Assembly: GCA_946409305.1 (NCBI GenBank)
Contig: CAMJVU010000004.1
Coordinates: 1-59,929 of the forward strand
Reading direction: 5' to 3'
DNA from: an uncultured Cytophagales bacterium
Lineage (GTDB): Bacteria > Bacteroidota > Bacteroidia > Cytophagales > Amoebophilaceae
DNA: 59,929 nt
Every line of letters starts with the position of its first letter. The stretch's first letter is position 1. Under the pieces are notes generated by a model. That model made no database searches. It saw nothing but the letters and a program-made list of their open reading frames with translations, and had not been told where the DNA came from. A program made the position numbers and the translations under genes. Of the stretch, positions 25,860 to 33,450 are shown one piece after another.

Positions 25860-26549
25860 ATGGCAAAGTTAAGGATATTTGTGGTGTTATTTCTTTTTTT
25901 TCAATACGTCAGTAGGGGATTTGAGGAAGTAGTTAAAAAATTAGAGAGTGATGGATTTCATACGGAGAATGGTTTATATATCGAAAAAATGTCGTATCAA
26001 CATGTAGATATTTTATCCGAATATTTAAGGAGTGGAAATATTTTTAAGACATACATGATAGGATATAAAAAAGAAGACTGGGATAGTATTGATAAAATAA
26101 AAAAATATTTGATGCATACAATTTATAGAGATAATTGTAGACATTTTGTAATAAAGGCGAAAAAGGGGACTAAACATAGAAATGGAGTATTTAAAGAAGA
26201 TACTGTTATAGGAGTAATAGGTTTTTCTATGTACAAAGAATGCTGTAAAAATAACGAGGTTATTAACAATGTACTCTGGCCATCGTATTGGATAGCGGAA
26301 AAATACCAGAGGAACGGTTTTATGAAAAGTATAGCTATACCTTTGATAGAACGTGTTTTTATGGAAGCTGGTGACATTCAATATTTTTGTACCACGTGCG
26401 TTGAAGGAAATGTTGCATCTGAAAAAATTTTAACATGTTCTTACGAACAGATAAAGTTAAAATGTGACGTAACGGATATGGAGAATCAGAGGTCTAATAA
26501 GTATTCTTCTCATATTTTCTTTTATTTTCGTAAAAAAAATAAAAGTTAG
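25860..26549 (+). CDS. GNAT acetyltransferase with N-terminal signal sequence
   Basis: The C-terminal part reads as a RimJ/RimL-type GNAT fold: DTVIGVIGFSMY (about 114-125) is the beta4 strand, SYWIAEKYQRNGFMKSIAI (about 142-160) is the acetyl-CoA-binding motif A, and VEGNVASEKILTCSYEQI gives the usual N-x-A-S-x-x-x-L region. GNAT enzymes move acetyl from acetyl-CoA to amines. The first 20 residues (MAKLRIFVVLFLFFQYVSRG) look like a signal peptide, which is unusual, since these enzymes normally stay in the cytosol. Export to act on host proteins is inferred. It is a single plus-strand gene among minus-strand neighbours. Confidence 0.8.
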   Translation: MAKLRIFVVLFLFFQYVSRGFEEVVKKLESDGFHTENGLYIEKMSYQHVDILSEYLRSGNIFKTYMIGYKKEDWDSIDKIKKYLMHTIYRDNCRHFVIKAKKGTKHRNGVFKEDTVIGVIGFSMYKECCKNNEVINNVLWPSYWIAEKYQRNGFMKSIAIPLIERVFMEAGDIQYFCTTCVEGNVASEKILTCSYEQIKLKCDVTDMENQRSNKYSSHIFFYFRKKNKS

Positions 26550-26830
26550 TTGAATTTTATTTCAAGAATTTAGATAGTATCATAGTGGATGGTGTTTATA
26601 CGTTTTAATTTTTAAACTTACTATGTAATGTTTATTTGGGTTGTTACGTTTGGTACATGAATTAGGAGATTTGGACATTTGTAAATTGATCAAAAAAATC
26701 AGCTACAAAATCAACGTTTTTATCGATGAAATATTCGTTGAGACTTGTTATAAACATGTAATTTCTGCCAACAACAATAGTTACAAACCGTACTTATTGA
26801 TTATTCCTCTACGTCGATATTTCAAGCAAC

Positions 26831-27619
26831 CTATACGTTCTTTTTTATGAAAAAACCACAATCGTCTTCATCACATCTCTTATCTGAAAACAGTGGAATA
26901 TTAATACAGATATAAAAATGATAACTTAAAGTAAACTTTCTCCTCGGATCTCCGTAACCAGCAATAACACATGGAAGTCCCCAATCTTCTAAAAGATTAC
27001 AAGTACCAACATCAGTAGATTTTGACATTAGATTTACTCTAAAAAAATTACAACTTAGAGCACTACCTATTGATAAGAACTTATGAATATTTTTAACAAT
27101 TCCAATTTGCAACTTAAAGTATACATCATACATCCCTATTATTGTATCTTTAATTAACGCCCCATTATTAGCGAAATACGCACCACAACTCACAAAAAAA
27201 AAGTCATGCTTATTATTTTTTTTCAGCAAGTTATATCCAACAGAAAGACCATAATATCGCCCAAATTTAAGGTTTCTATCAATCGAACCCATATCACCAT
27301 AATCCACCTTCAAAATACCGAAATCAATGAGAAATAATATCCTATTAAAATCAATCATTGACCTCAAATTAATATCATAGTAACTCATTACATGTCTACA
27401 TTTCTCAAACAGGAATCTAAACGCATCGAATTCAACTATTAAACATGACGGTTTATAACTATAAGGCCTTTTCTTTAGATTATTAGAAATTATCGAATCG
27501 TCTCTTTCTATAGTTTGACCACTACCATCAATATCTTCTGTCTTAACAATATCGCTGTGTTCCGAATTTACATTAACACAACAAACAACAAAAACTCTAA
27601 TAATTAATCTCAATATCAT
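26831..27619 (-). CDS. Putative outer-membrane protein (DUF6048-like)
   Basis: 262 residues with a hydrophobic N-terminus (ILRLIIRVFVVCCVNVNS) and alternating beta strands, e.g. KFGRYYGLSVGYNLL and FFVSCGAYFAN. The layout and the neighbouring small lipoprotein resemble the Bacteroidota DUF6452-DUF6048 pair, both of unknown function; this match is from memory and moderate. An ATG four codons upstream (27631) is an equally possible start. The gene overlaps the end of its upstream neighbour. Confidence 0.55.
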   Translation of the reverse strand: MILRLIIRVFVVCCVNVNSEHSDIVKTEDIDGSGQTIERDDSIISNNLKKRPYSYKPSCLIVEFDAFRFLFEKCRHVMSYYDINLRSMIDFNRILFLIDFGILKVDYGDMGSIDRNLKFGRYYGLSVGYNLLKKNNKHDFFFVSCGAYFANNGALIKDTIIGMYDVYFKLQIGIVKNIHKFLSIGSALSCNFFRVNLMSKSTDVGTCNLLEDWGLPCVIAGYGDPRRKFTLSYHFYICINIPLFSDKRCDEDDCGFFIKKNV

Positions 27620-28187
27620 TAAAAAAACCATTCAGTAACACCTTCCCAACTGTACCACTTCTTGGAGTATAAATTATATTTTTATTACTTATTTCACCGC
27701 TTTCTTTTTTTTCCGATATTTTAAATTCACCAATTGAATATCCTTGAGCTACCTCTACCCCAGTATCATAATTATTTTCTTTTACTTTTATAAAAAAAAG
27801 AAATTCAGAACCATCGATACGTACACTAATATTTGTACCCGCTCCTTTTTTCAATTCAATACCTGTTTCAACATCCTTTCCATTTAAAAGTTTAAATTTC
27901 GTCACTTTCAATAATACTTCATCGTTGTTTTTTAATTCTTCACACACCAATTTCTCCAATTCAATATTTGCCGACACTTTACTCATACGTAAATAAGGAT
28001 TTTTACTATTAGGGTCTCTCTTGAAAATAAGTCTAATTAAAGGATTTTCCCCACGTCTAAATGAATTACAATTTCCATTCCCACCTCCGAACTGTTCGTC
28101 TTCAGGACCGAAATACTCAGTACAACACCCAATGCCACAACAAAATAAGGATAAAATCACAAAAAAATAAAAACACCCTTTTAACAT
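27597..28187 (-). CDS. Putative envelope lipoprotein (DUF6452-like)
   Basis: 196 residues. The N-terminus MLKGCFYFFVILSLFCCGIG holds a hydrophobic signal with several Cys residues that could be a lipobox, so attachment to a membrane by lipid is likely. The following part has NPLIRLIFKRDPNSKNP, which recalls the early conserved segment of DUF6452 lipoproteins. The ATG overlaps the hisS stop by 7 bases and the 3' end overlaps the next gene, so the three genes form one transcript. Function unknown. Confidence 0.55.
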   Translation of the reverse strand: MLKGCFYFFVILSLFCCGIGCCTEYFGPEDEQFGGGNGNCNSFRRGENPLIRLIFKRDPNSKNPYLRMSKVSANIELEKLVCEELKNNDEVLLKVTKFKLLNGKDVETGIELKKGAGTNISVRIDGSEFLFFIKVKENNYDTGVEVAQGYSIGEFKISEKKESGEISNKNIIYTPRSGTVGKVLLNGFFNDIEINY

Positions 28188-29506
28188 ACGTCATTAAAAT
28201 ATTCAAAAATATTATCCTTAAACACAGTTTGTTGTTCTCCTGATTCCATTTCCTTAATTATGTAATTTTTATCCCTGTCAAAAACAACGTATTTTATGTT
28301 TTTTTTATTGGCATACTCTAATTGCTTCCTTGTATCATGACCATCAAGATATAATTCAACTTTTAACCCTTTACCCCTTAAAGCTGCAACAATATTATAC
28401 AAATCACTAGTTATTTTTACAGCGAATAATACATCAGAGCAACACTGCTTAATATTCCACAGATTGAGCTCATCTAGTACAACAGATATCCTATCTAAAC
28501 CGAAAGATAATCCTACGCCGTCAATTTCATCATGCTTAAGGCACTTATACCTCCCTCCTCCAATAATACTTCCAATATTAACACCGTTCACTACAACCTC
28601 AAAAACAGTCCCAGTATAGTATGATAAACCACGAATTAACGAAAAATCAACCTTTATCTTCCCCGGATCAATACCATAACACTCAATTTGATCCAATAAA
28701 AACCTTAAATCTTTTATTCCATCTGACGTACACTTAAATTGCGATAATGTATCATCAATATCCTTTAAGATGTCAACATTTCGTCCACTATTACCCAATA
28801 ATTTTGATAAAACACTTAACGCAACGTCAGTTATTCCTAAATTCCCTATTTCATTTATAACTTGTGCCACTCCAATCTTATCAGTTTTATCAATTAGTGT
28901 ACATACGTTTTGGAATAAGTCTCGATACCCAAGAGCACTTATTATACACAGTAAAATATCTCTATGATTAATTCTGATGGTATAACCAGTTATACCAAAC
29001 CTACGAAGAACTTCACAGATTGTAGATAATAATTCAAGTTCACAAGACAATGAACTAGATCCGATTATATCAGCATCATATTGGTAAAACTCTCTATATC
29101 TGCCTTTTTGAGGTCTATCCGCACGCCACACTGGTTGCACCTGATAACGTCTAAATGGAAACACTAACTCATTCTTATGAGATAAAACATACCGCATCAA
29201 TGGAAGAGTTAAATCATAACGCAACCCCTTTTTGCATATACTGCTGGATAATTTTCTATAATCACCATCTATTTCCACACCATCTAAGAAATTACCAGAA
29301 TTAAGTATACGATAAATCAACTTATCAGATTCATCTCCATAAATCATTGAAACCGTATCCAAGTATTCAAAAGCCGGCGTATCTAACTGATTATATCCAT
29401 ACGATTTTAACACCTTAGTTATTGTCTCTGTCAAATAATTGCGTTTCTCTATGTTAATCCCATAAAAATCCTGCGTTCCAGAAACAATTTTAGGAATATA
29501 ATTCAT
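28181..29506 (-). CDS. hisS: Histidyl-tRNA synthetase
   Basis: Charges tRNA-His. Class II motif 2 is seen as RYQVQPVWRADRPQKGRYRE followed by FYQYDADIIG; the His-specific segments GLSYYTGTVFEV and IGGGRYKCL are present; motif 3 is GLSFGLDRI. A C-terminal anticodon-binding domain follows (about 340-441). The N-terminus IPKIVSGTQDFYGI also fits. It lies 2 bases after yajC. Confidence 0.96.
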   Translation of the reverse strand: MNYIPKIVSGTQDFYGINIEKRNYLTETITKVLKSYGYNQLDTPAFEYLDTVSMIYGDESDKLIYRILNSGNFLDGVEIDGDYRKLSSSICKKGLRYDLTLPLMRYVLSHKNELVFPFRRYQVQPVWRADRPQKGRYREFYQYDADIIGSSSLSCELELLSTICEVLRRFGITGYTIRINHRDILLCIISALGYRDLFQNVCTLIDKTDKIGVAQVINEIGNLGITDVALSVLSKLLGNSGRNVDILKDIDDTLSQFKCTSDGIKDLRFLLDQIECYGIDPGKIKVDFSLIRGLSYYTGTVFEVVVNGVNIGSIIGGGRYKCLKHDEIDGVGLSFGLDRISVVLDELNLWNIKQCCSDVLFAVKITSDLYNIVAALRGKGLKVELYLDGHDTRKQLEYANKKNIKYVVFDRDKNYIIKEMESGEQQTVFKDNIFEYFNDVC

Positions 29507-29508
29507 AG

Positions 29509-29814
29509 CTATTTTTTCTTGATATTCTCTTCTTTAGTTTTATCCACCGCTATAGCACTTTTCAAAAATTCTAACCTATGACCACGATCATCAACCTCGA
29601 CAATAATTTTCGTATCAGTAATACTGTTAACGACTCCACACAAACCATCTATCATAACAATTCTATCACCTTTCTTTAACCCATCAATATACTTTTTTTG
29701 TTGATCCTCCCTCTTCTTCTGTGGTCTTATAAAAAACAGAAAAAAAACTGCAGTACAAGCAATAAAGAAAAATACATCTGAATAATCATTAAACTTTTCC
29801 ACAATCCCCGACAT
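29509..29814 (-). CDS. yajC: Preprotein translocase accessory subunit YajC
   Basis: Small single-span inner-membrane protein associated with SecDF. The 101 residues contain one membrane helix (about 14-27), then the family motif FFIRPQKKREDQQKKYIDGL and KGDRIVMIDGLCGVV, and a charged tail. SecY in this window would be the partner channel. Gaps to ruvX and hisS are 41 and 2 bases. Confidence 0.92.
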   Translation of the reverse strand: MSGIVEKFNDYSDVFFFIACTAVFFLFFIRPQKKREDQQKKYIDGLKKGDRIVMIDGLCGVVNSITDTKIIVEVDDRGHRLEFLKSAIAVDKTKEENIKKK

Positions 29815-29855
29815 AGTAAAAGTTACGTACTAGTTACTATAAAGTTCCTCAATTT

Positions 29856-30284
29856 CTAAACTCCACCCACTAAATTAACTCTATCTAGATATGATTGCAA
29901 TATAACCGACGCACTCATCTTGTCTAAAACCTTCTTAGGATTTCTATCCTTTTTCTTGAAACCACCATTAATTAACATATGATAAGCTATTTTAGAGGTA
30001 TATCTTTCATCATATAATTCAACATTTATGTTCTTAAATATCTCTTTAACTTTATCAAAAACATTTCTCGTAGCCTTTATTATATCAGTGTTGGGATCCA
30101 CATCCCCCGCACAACCAATTACTATTTTTTCAACATGCTCTCTACTACAGTACGACACCAGGAAATTGAACAACTCATTTGAACTGATAGTTACCAATGG
30201 TATGGCAATTATTTTCTCAACATCCGTAACAGCTATACCAACACGTTTCAATCCATAATCAATTGCTAATATTCTAGATTTCAT
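29856..30284 (-). CDS. ruvX: Pre-16S rRNA nuclease / Holliday junction resolvase-like RuvX (YqgF)
   Basis: RNase H-fold protein that helps finish the 5' end of 16S rRNA. ILAIDYGLKRVGIAVTD carries the first catalytic Asp; YDERYTSKIA is the usual second motif; a final Asp-containing helix reads VLDKMSASVILQSYLD (the Asp is followed by Lys). It is 142 aa. Its ATG overlaps the stop of the upstream permease gene (ATGA). Confidence 0.93.
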   Translation of the reverse strand: MKSRILAIDYGLKRVGIAVTDVEKIIAIPLVTISSNELFNFLVSYCSREHVEKIVIGCAGDVDPNTDIIKATRNVFDKVKEIFKNINVELYDERYTSKIAYHMLINGGFKKKDRNPKKVLDKMSASVILQSYLDRVNLVGGV

Positions 30285-31645
30285 CTACTGGATAAAAATG
30301 GTATTTTGGCAAATATTTTGATATCTCGAACGGCAGCAACAAGAAACAATGTTGTAAATGGAAGTAAAGATAAACACCCAGAAAAACCTCCCCAAAAAGG
30401 ATTAATAAAACCATTCATAAACATATTTTCACCAATAAAATTAAAAACGAAATACACTGAAATCAATACAGATGCTATTGATAATGGAAAAATAATTCCA
30501 CCTCTATTCATTAGAAAACCGATAGAAATACCAGTAATCATCATAACAAAACACGCAATAACGAAACCACATCTTCTCGAGAGTTCGTAATAATTCCACA
30601 TATTTGCTAATTTTCTATATTTCATATTCCTTATCTCAGTACTGTATTTATCCGATATAGCCTCTACATCCTCAACTACAGACTCAAATTTCTTATTACG
30701 TTTAATATCGTTAATAAAATCCTTCAAATTTAACACAGATAAAGACATATTTTTTTGATCATCATCATTGAACAATTTTAATATTTCATCTTTAATAATT
30801 CCATCATAATAAGCTATTTGACTATCATTCTTTATAATATCGTTTATCAATTTAAAAGACACAACACTGTCATTATAGTGATTTGCTGATCCAGACTTAA
30901 ACATTTGAGAATTTATGTAAATATCTTGTTTTTTAAAATTCATTGTAACATGAACCTCTTCATCCTTATTATCATCGGTCACAAAACTGGAAGCTAAATA
31001 ATTAACGCCTTTATCGAGAGAAAACAACATTGATTGACCATCATTATCAACATTTATGTAACCATGATCTCCAACGATCAATGCATTTGTTTTTTTACCA
31101 TCTTTTCGTTTATGAGCATAAATCATTACTCCACTCATTTTGTTCCCATCTTTCTTGTCAACATAAACAGTATATCCGGGGAAATCGTTAAAAAATTCTT
31201 TTTCCTTTATTGTCAAAGATGGATTCATTTTTTTTAAATCAAATAAAATATCCTCAGTATCACGAATACTTTTAGGTGTTAAATGATGACTGCAAATAAA
31301 AACACAAATTCCGATAATTATAGTTCCAATGGAAAATGATAATAAAATACGCCAAAAACTAATTCCTAAACTTTTCATCGCACACAATTCTAATGTTTCA
31401 GATAAATTTGTAAAAGTCAATATAGATGATATTAACACAGCGACTGAACATCCACTGGGGATAAAAACCATAACAAAATTACGCAAGATTTGAGCATAAG
31501 TGGCTATTCCAAGGTTCTTATCTATAATGAGTTTCATGTAAGAATAAAACATCCCAATCACCAAAATAAACATTGTAACAACCAACACAGATACGAAATA
31601 CTTGAGATAAACAGAGATAAGTAATTTATCAATCCGCTTTAACAT
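30281..31645 (-). CDS. LptF/LptG-family permease (YjgP/YjgQ)
   Basis: Inner-membrane part of an LPS export machine driven by LptB. The 454 residues have the family plan: three N-terminal membrane helices, a long periplasmic region with motifs such as FFNDFPGYTVYVDKKDGNKM, and three C-terminal helices from about 365. I cannot tell LptF from LptG. The periplasmic part is extended by a charged Asn/Lys segment. Together with BamA it argues for a maintained outer membrane. It follows two tRNA genes on the same strand. Confidence 0.9.
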   Translation of the reverse strand: MLKRIDKLLISVYLKYFVSVLVVTMFILVIGMFYSYMKLIIDKNLGIATYAQILRNFVMVFIPSGCSVAVLISSILTFTNLSETLELCAMKSLGISFWRILLSFSIGTIIIGICVFICSHHLTPKSIRDTEDILFDLKKMNPSLTIKEKEFFNDFPGYTVYVDKKDGNKMSGVMIYAHKRKDGKKTNALIVGDHGYINVDNDGQSMLFSLDKGVNYLASSFVTDDNKDEEVHVTMNFKKQDIYINSQMFKSGSANHYNDSVVSFKLINDIIKNDSQIAYYDGIIKDEILKLFNDDDQKNMSLSVLNLKDFINDIKRNKKFESVVEDVEAISDKYSTEIRNMKYRKLANMWNYYELSRRCGFVIACFVMMITGISIGFLMNRGGIIFPLSIASVLISVYFVFNFIGENMFMNGFINPFWGGFSGCLSLLPFTTLFLVAAVRDIKIFAKIPFLSSR

Positions 31646-31669
31646 CCTTCACAATAACTACCAATGAAG

Positions 31670-31753
31670 TACCGAGGGCGGGACTTGAACCCGCACAGAC
31701 AAACGTCCAAGGGATTTTAAGTCCCTCGTGTCTACCAATTCCACCACCCCGGC
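31670..31753 (-). tRNA. tRNA-Leu (anticodon TAA)
   Basis: A class II cloverleaf with long variable arm on the minus strand: acceptor GCCGGGG/CCTCGGT (with G-U pairs), anticodon stem AGGGA/TCCCT with loop CTTAAAA (anticodon TAA), and T-arm GCGGG-TTCAAGT-CCCGC. Discriminator A; no encoded CCA. It lies 7 bases after tRNA-Gly and 24 bases before the permease gene. Confidence 0.95.
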
Positions 31754-31760
31754 ATACAAG

Positions 31761-31832
31761 AGCGGAAAATGGGATTCGAACCCACGACCCCAACCTTGGC
31801 AAGGTTGTATTCTACCGCTGAACTATTTCCGC
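31761..31832 (-). tRNA. tRNA-Gly (anticodon GCC)
   Basis: Cloverleaf on the minus strand: acceptor GCGGAAA/TTTCCGC, D-arm GTTC/GAAT, anticodon stem CAACC/GGTTG with loop TTGCCAA (anticodon GCC), T-arm GTGGG-TTCGAAT-CCCAT, discriminator T. No CCA is encoded. It is the first gene of a minus-strand run leading through tRNA-Leu to hisS. Confidence 0.95.
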
Positions 31833-31890
31833 ACATGTAAATATCATACATCACAAACGATATGTTTATCTCAAGTAATTAAAATAAATT

Positions 31891-33036
31891 ATGTTAAAAG
31901 TGCATTCTCACGTTTTTCTCATATTGGTGATACTCACAGTTTGTGGTAACAACACTAGTAAAAGAAAATGTATTCTGGTTGTACCTGGAATCGGTTCATG
32001 CGGCCTTTTTTCCAAAAACCATGATAGTGATGTTTACCCATATGGCACTAACATTTTCCTTAGAATGAATGGGTTCACACTTGACGGTTTGAAAAGTTTG
32101 TACGAAAGTTTAAGACTATTTATTGATCATCATGATATAATTTCGTGCAATGACGATGGAACACCTGTAAACAAAAAAATTGGGATATTGGATACGACCC
32201 AAAATTTGTCTCAAATTGATAACGACGTACATAATTATGGTATTTTTTCATTGTACAGAAATTTTATCACTAAGGCAAGGACAGAAGTAGGAGAAAATTG
32301 GGAAGTGAAGTTATTCAACTACGATTGGAGATTGGATTGTGCACTGAATGCCGAGTTACTAGTGAACGAGATAAAAAAATATGATGAAGTAGTATTGATT
32401 GGTTATTCGATGGGGGGATTGATATCATGCAAAGCGTGTGTTAGCCTTTTAAATTGCGGAGAATTAAAAAAAATTAAACAATATATCTCAGTCTGTGTAC
32501 CATATAATGGATCAATTGATGCAATATTTGCACTTGACTCGGGAGTGATGCCAATAGGAGTTTTAAATAGTATCTTAAAATTTGAAGAATATGACAAACT
32601 CTTGAAGCAGCTTGTTTTAAATTTTACATCAATGTACGAATTAATCCCTTTAGATTATTTCTACAAACATGACGGATCAATTGATATTAAGTGTAAAAAC
32701 AATATTTTCAACGACAAATTAGTACAAAAGGCGTATAAATTTCTGAATAGCTTACACGTAAATGGTAAGCATATAGTTTCGTACCTTCCCAATAAAGTGT
32801 TTTTTTATGGCAACGGGAAAAACACTAAATCTAGCATCAAAGATAATAAAGTTGAATATTCAGATGGAGATGGTACAGTTACTATTGAAAGTGCATTATA
32901 TCCAATCAAAGATGATAATTCTGTAGACAAACATGTTCTGGACACATATCATAGCATGGTATGGTTTGACGATACTTTTGTAAGTAAACTCGTCAATATT
33001 GCGAAAAATACTTGTAATGATAACTTTCAACAATGA
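31891..33036 (+). CDS. Secreted LCAT/phospholipase-like alpha/beta hydrolase
   Basis: 381 residues with an N-terminal signal (HVFLILVILTVCG). KCILVVPGIGSCGLF fits the first strand and oxyanion loop of the lecithin:cholesterol acyltransferase family, and VKLFNYDWRLD recalls its conserved YDWR segment. The nucleophile elbow is IGYSMGGL with Ser173; Asp325 or Asp327 in YSDGDGTV and His354 in YHSMVW complete a catalytic triad. Such enzymes cleave or transfer acyl chains of phospholipids. A role in host membrane damage or lipid supply is inferred. It opens the long plus-strand run and overlaps ybeY by 20 bases. Confidence 0.85.
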   Translation: MLKVHSHVFLILVILTVCGNNTSKRKCILVVPGIGSCGLFSKNHDSDVYPYGTNIFLRMNGFTLDGLKSLYESLRLFIDHHDIISCNDDGTPVNKKIGILDTTQNLSQIDNDVHNYGIFSLYRNFITKARTEVGENWEVKLFNYDWRLDCALNAELLVNEIKKYDEVVLIGYSMGGLISCKACVSLLNCGELKKIKQYISVCVPYNGSIDAIFALDSGVMPIGVLNSILKFEEYDKLLKQLVLNFTSMYELIPLDYFYKHDGSIDIKCKNNIFNDKLVQKAYKFLNSLHVNGKHIVSYLPNKVFFYGNGKNTKSSIKDNKVEYSDGDGTVTIESALYPIKDDNSVDKHVLDTYHSMVWFDDTFVSKLVNIAKNTCNDNFQQ

Positions 33037-33430
33037 AGATATTCCATTCATTCTAAAACATAAAATAAAAATCAAAAATTGGATAAGCACCGTGATAACG
33101 AGCAATAAACGAAATGTGGGGAATATTAACTACATCTTTTGCTCAGATGATTACTTGTACAGGATAAATGTAAAATACCTGCAACATTACACATTTACTG
33201 ATGTTATTTCATTTGACTACTCAGATAAAAATAGAATAATGGGAGATATTTTCATAAGCATCGATAGAATAAAGGATAATTCAGAAATAGTTAACACAAC
33301 TTTTGATAGTGAATTACATAGAGTAATGATACATGGAGTCCTGCATATGATGGGATATAAAGACAAAACAAAGAAAGAATTGCTCATAATGAGAAAAATG
33401 GAAGACAAATGTCTAACAATGCTTAAATAA
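33017..33430 (+). CDS. ybeY: rRNA maturation endoribonuclease YbeY
   Basis: Metal-dependent RNase for 16S rRNA maturation and ribosome quality control. The family site reads HGVLHMMGYKDKTKKE; Asp takes the place of the third His, as is usual in Bacteroidota. VISFDYSD and IMGDIFISIDR precede it. I use the ATG at 33017 (137 aa, start MITFNNEDIPF); a TTG upstream lies further inside the hydrolase gene. Confidence 0.92.
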   Translation: MITFNNEDIPFILKHKIKIKNWISTVITSNKRNVGNINYIFCSDDYLYRINVKYLQHYTFTDVISFDYSDKNRIMGDIFISIDRIKDNSEIVNTTFDSELHRVMIHGVLHMMGYKDKTKKELLIMRKMEDKCLTMLK

Positions 33431-33450
33431 AAAAACATTATCATCTTGTT

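Noticed and set aside
26641-26850. Open frame of 69 codons on the plus strand in the gap before the DUF6048-like gene
   Set aside because: Starts only at TTG, runs into the neighbouring gene and matches nothing I know; it may be a relic, but there is no support.
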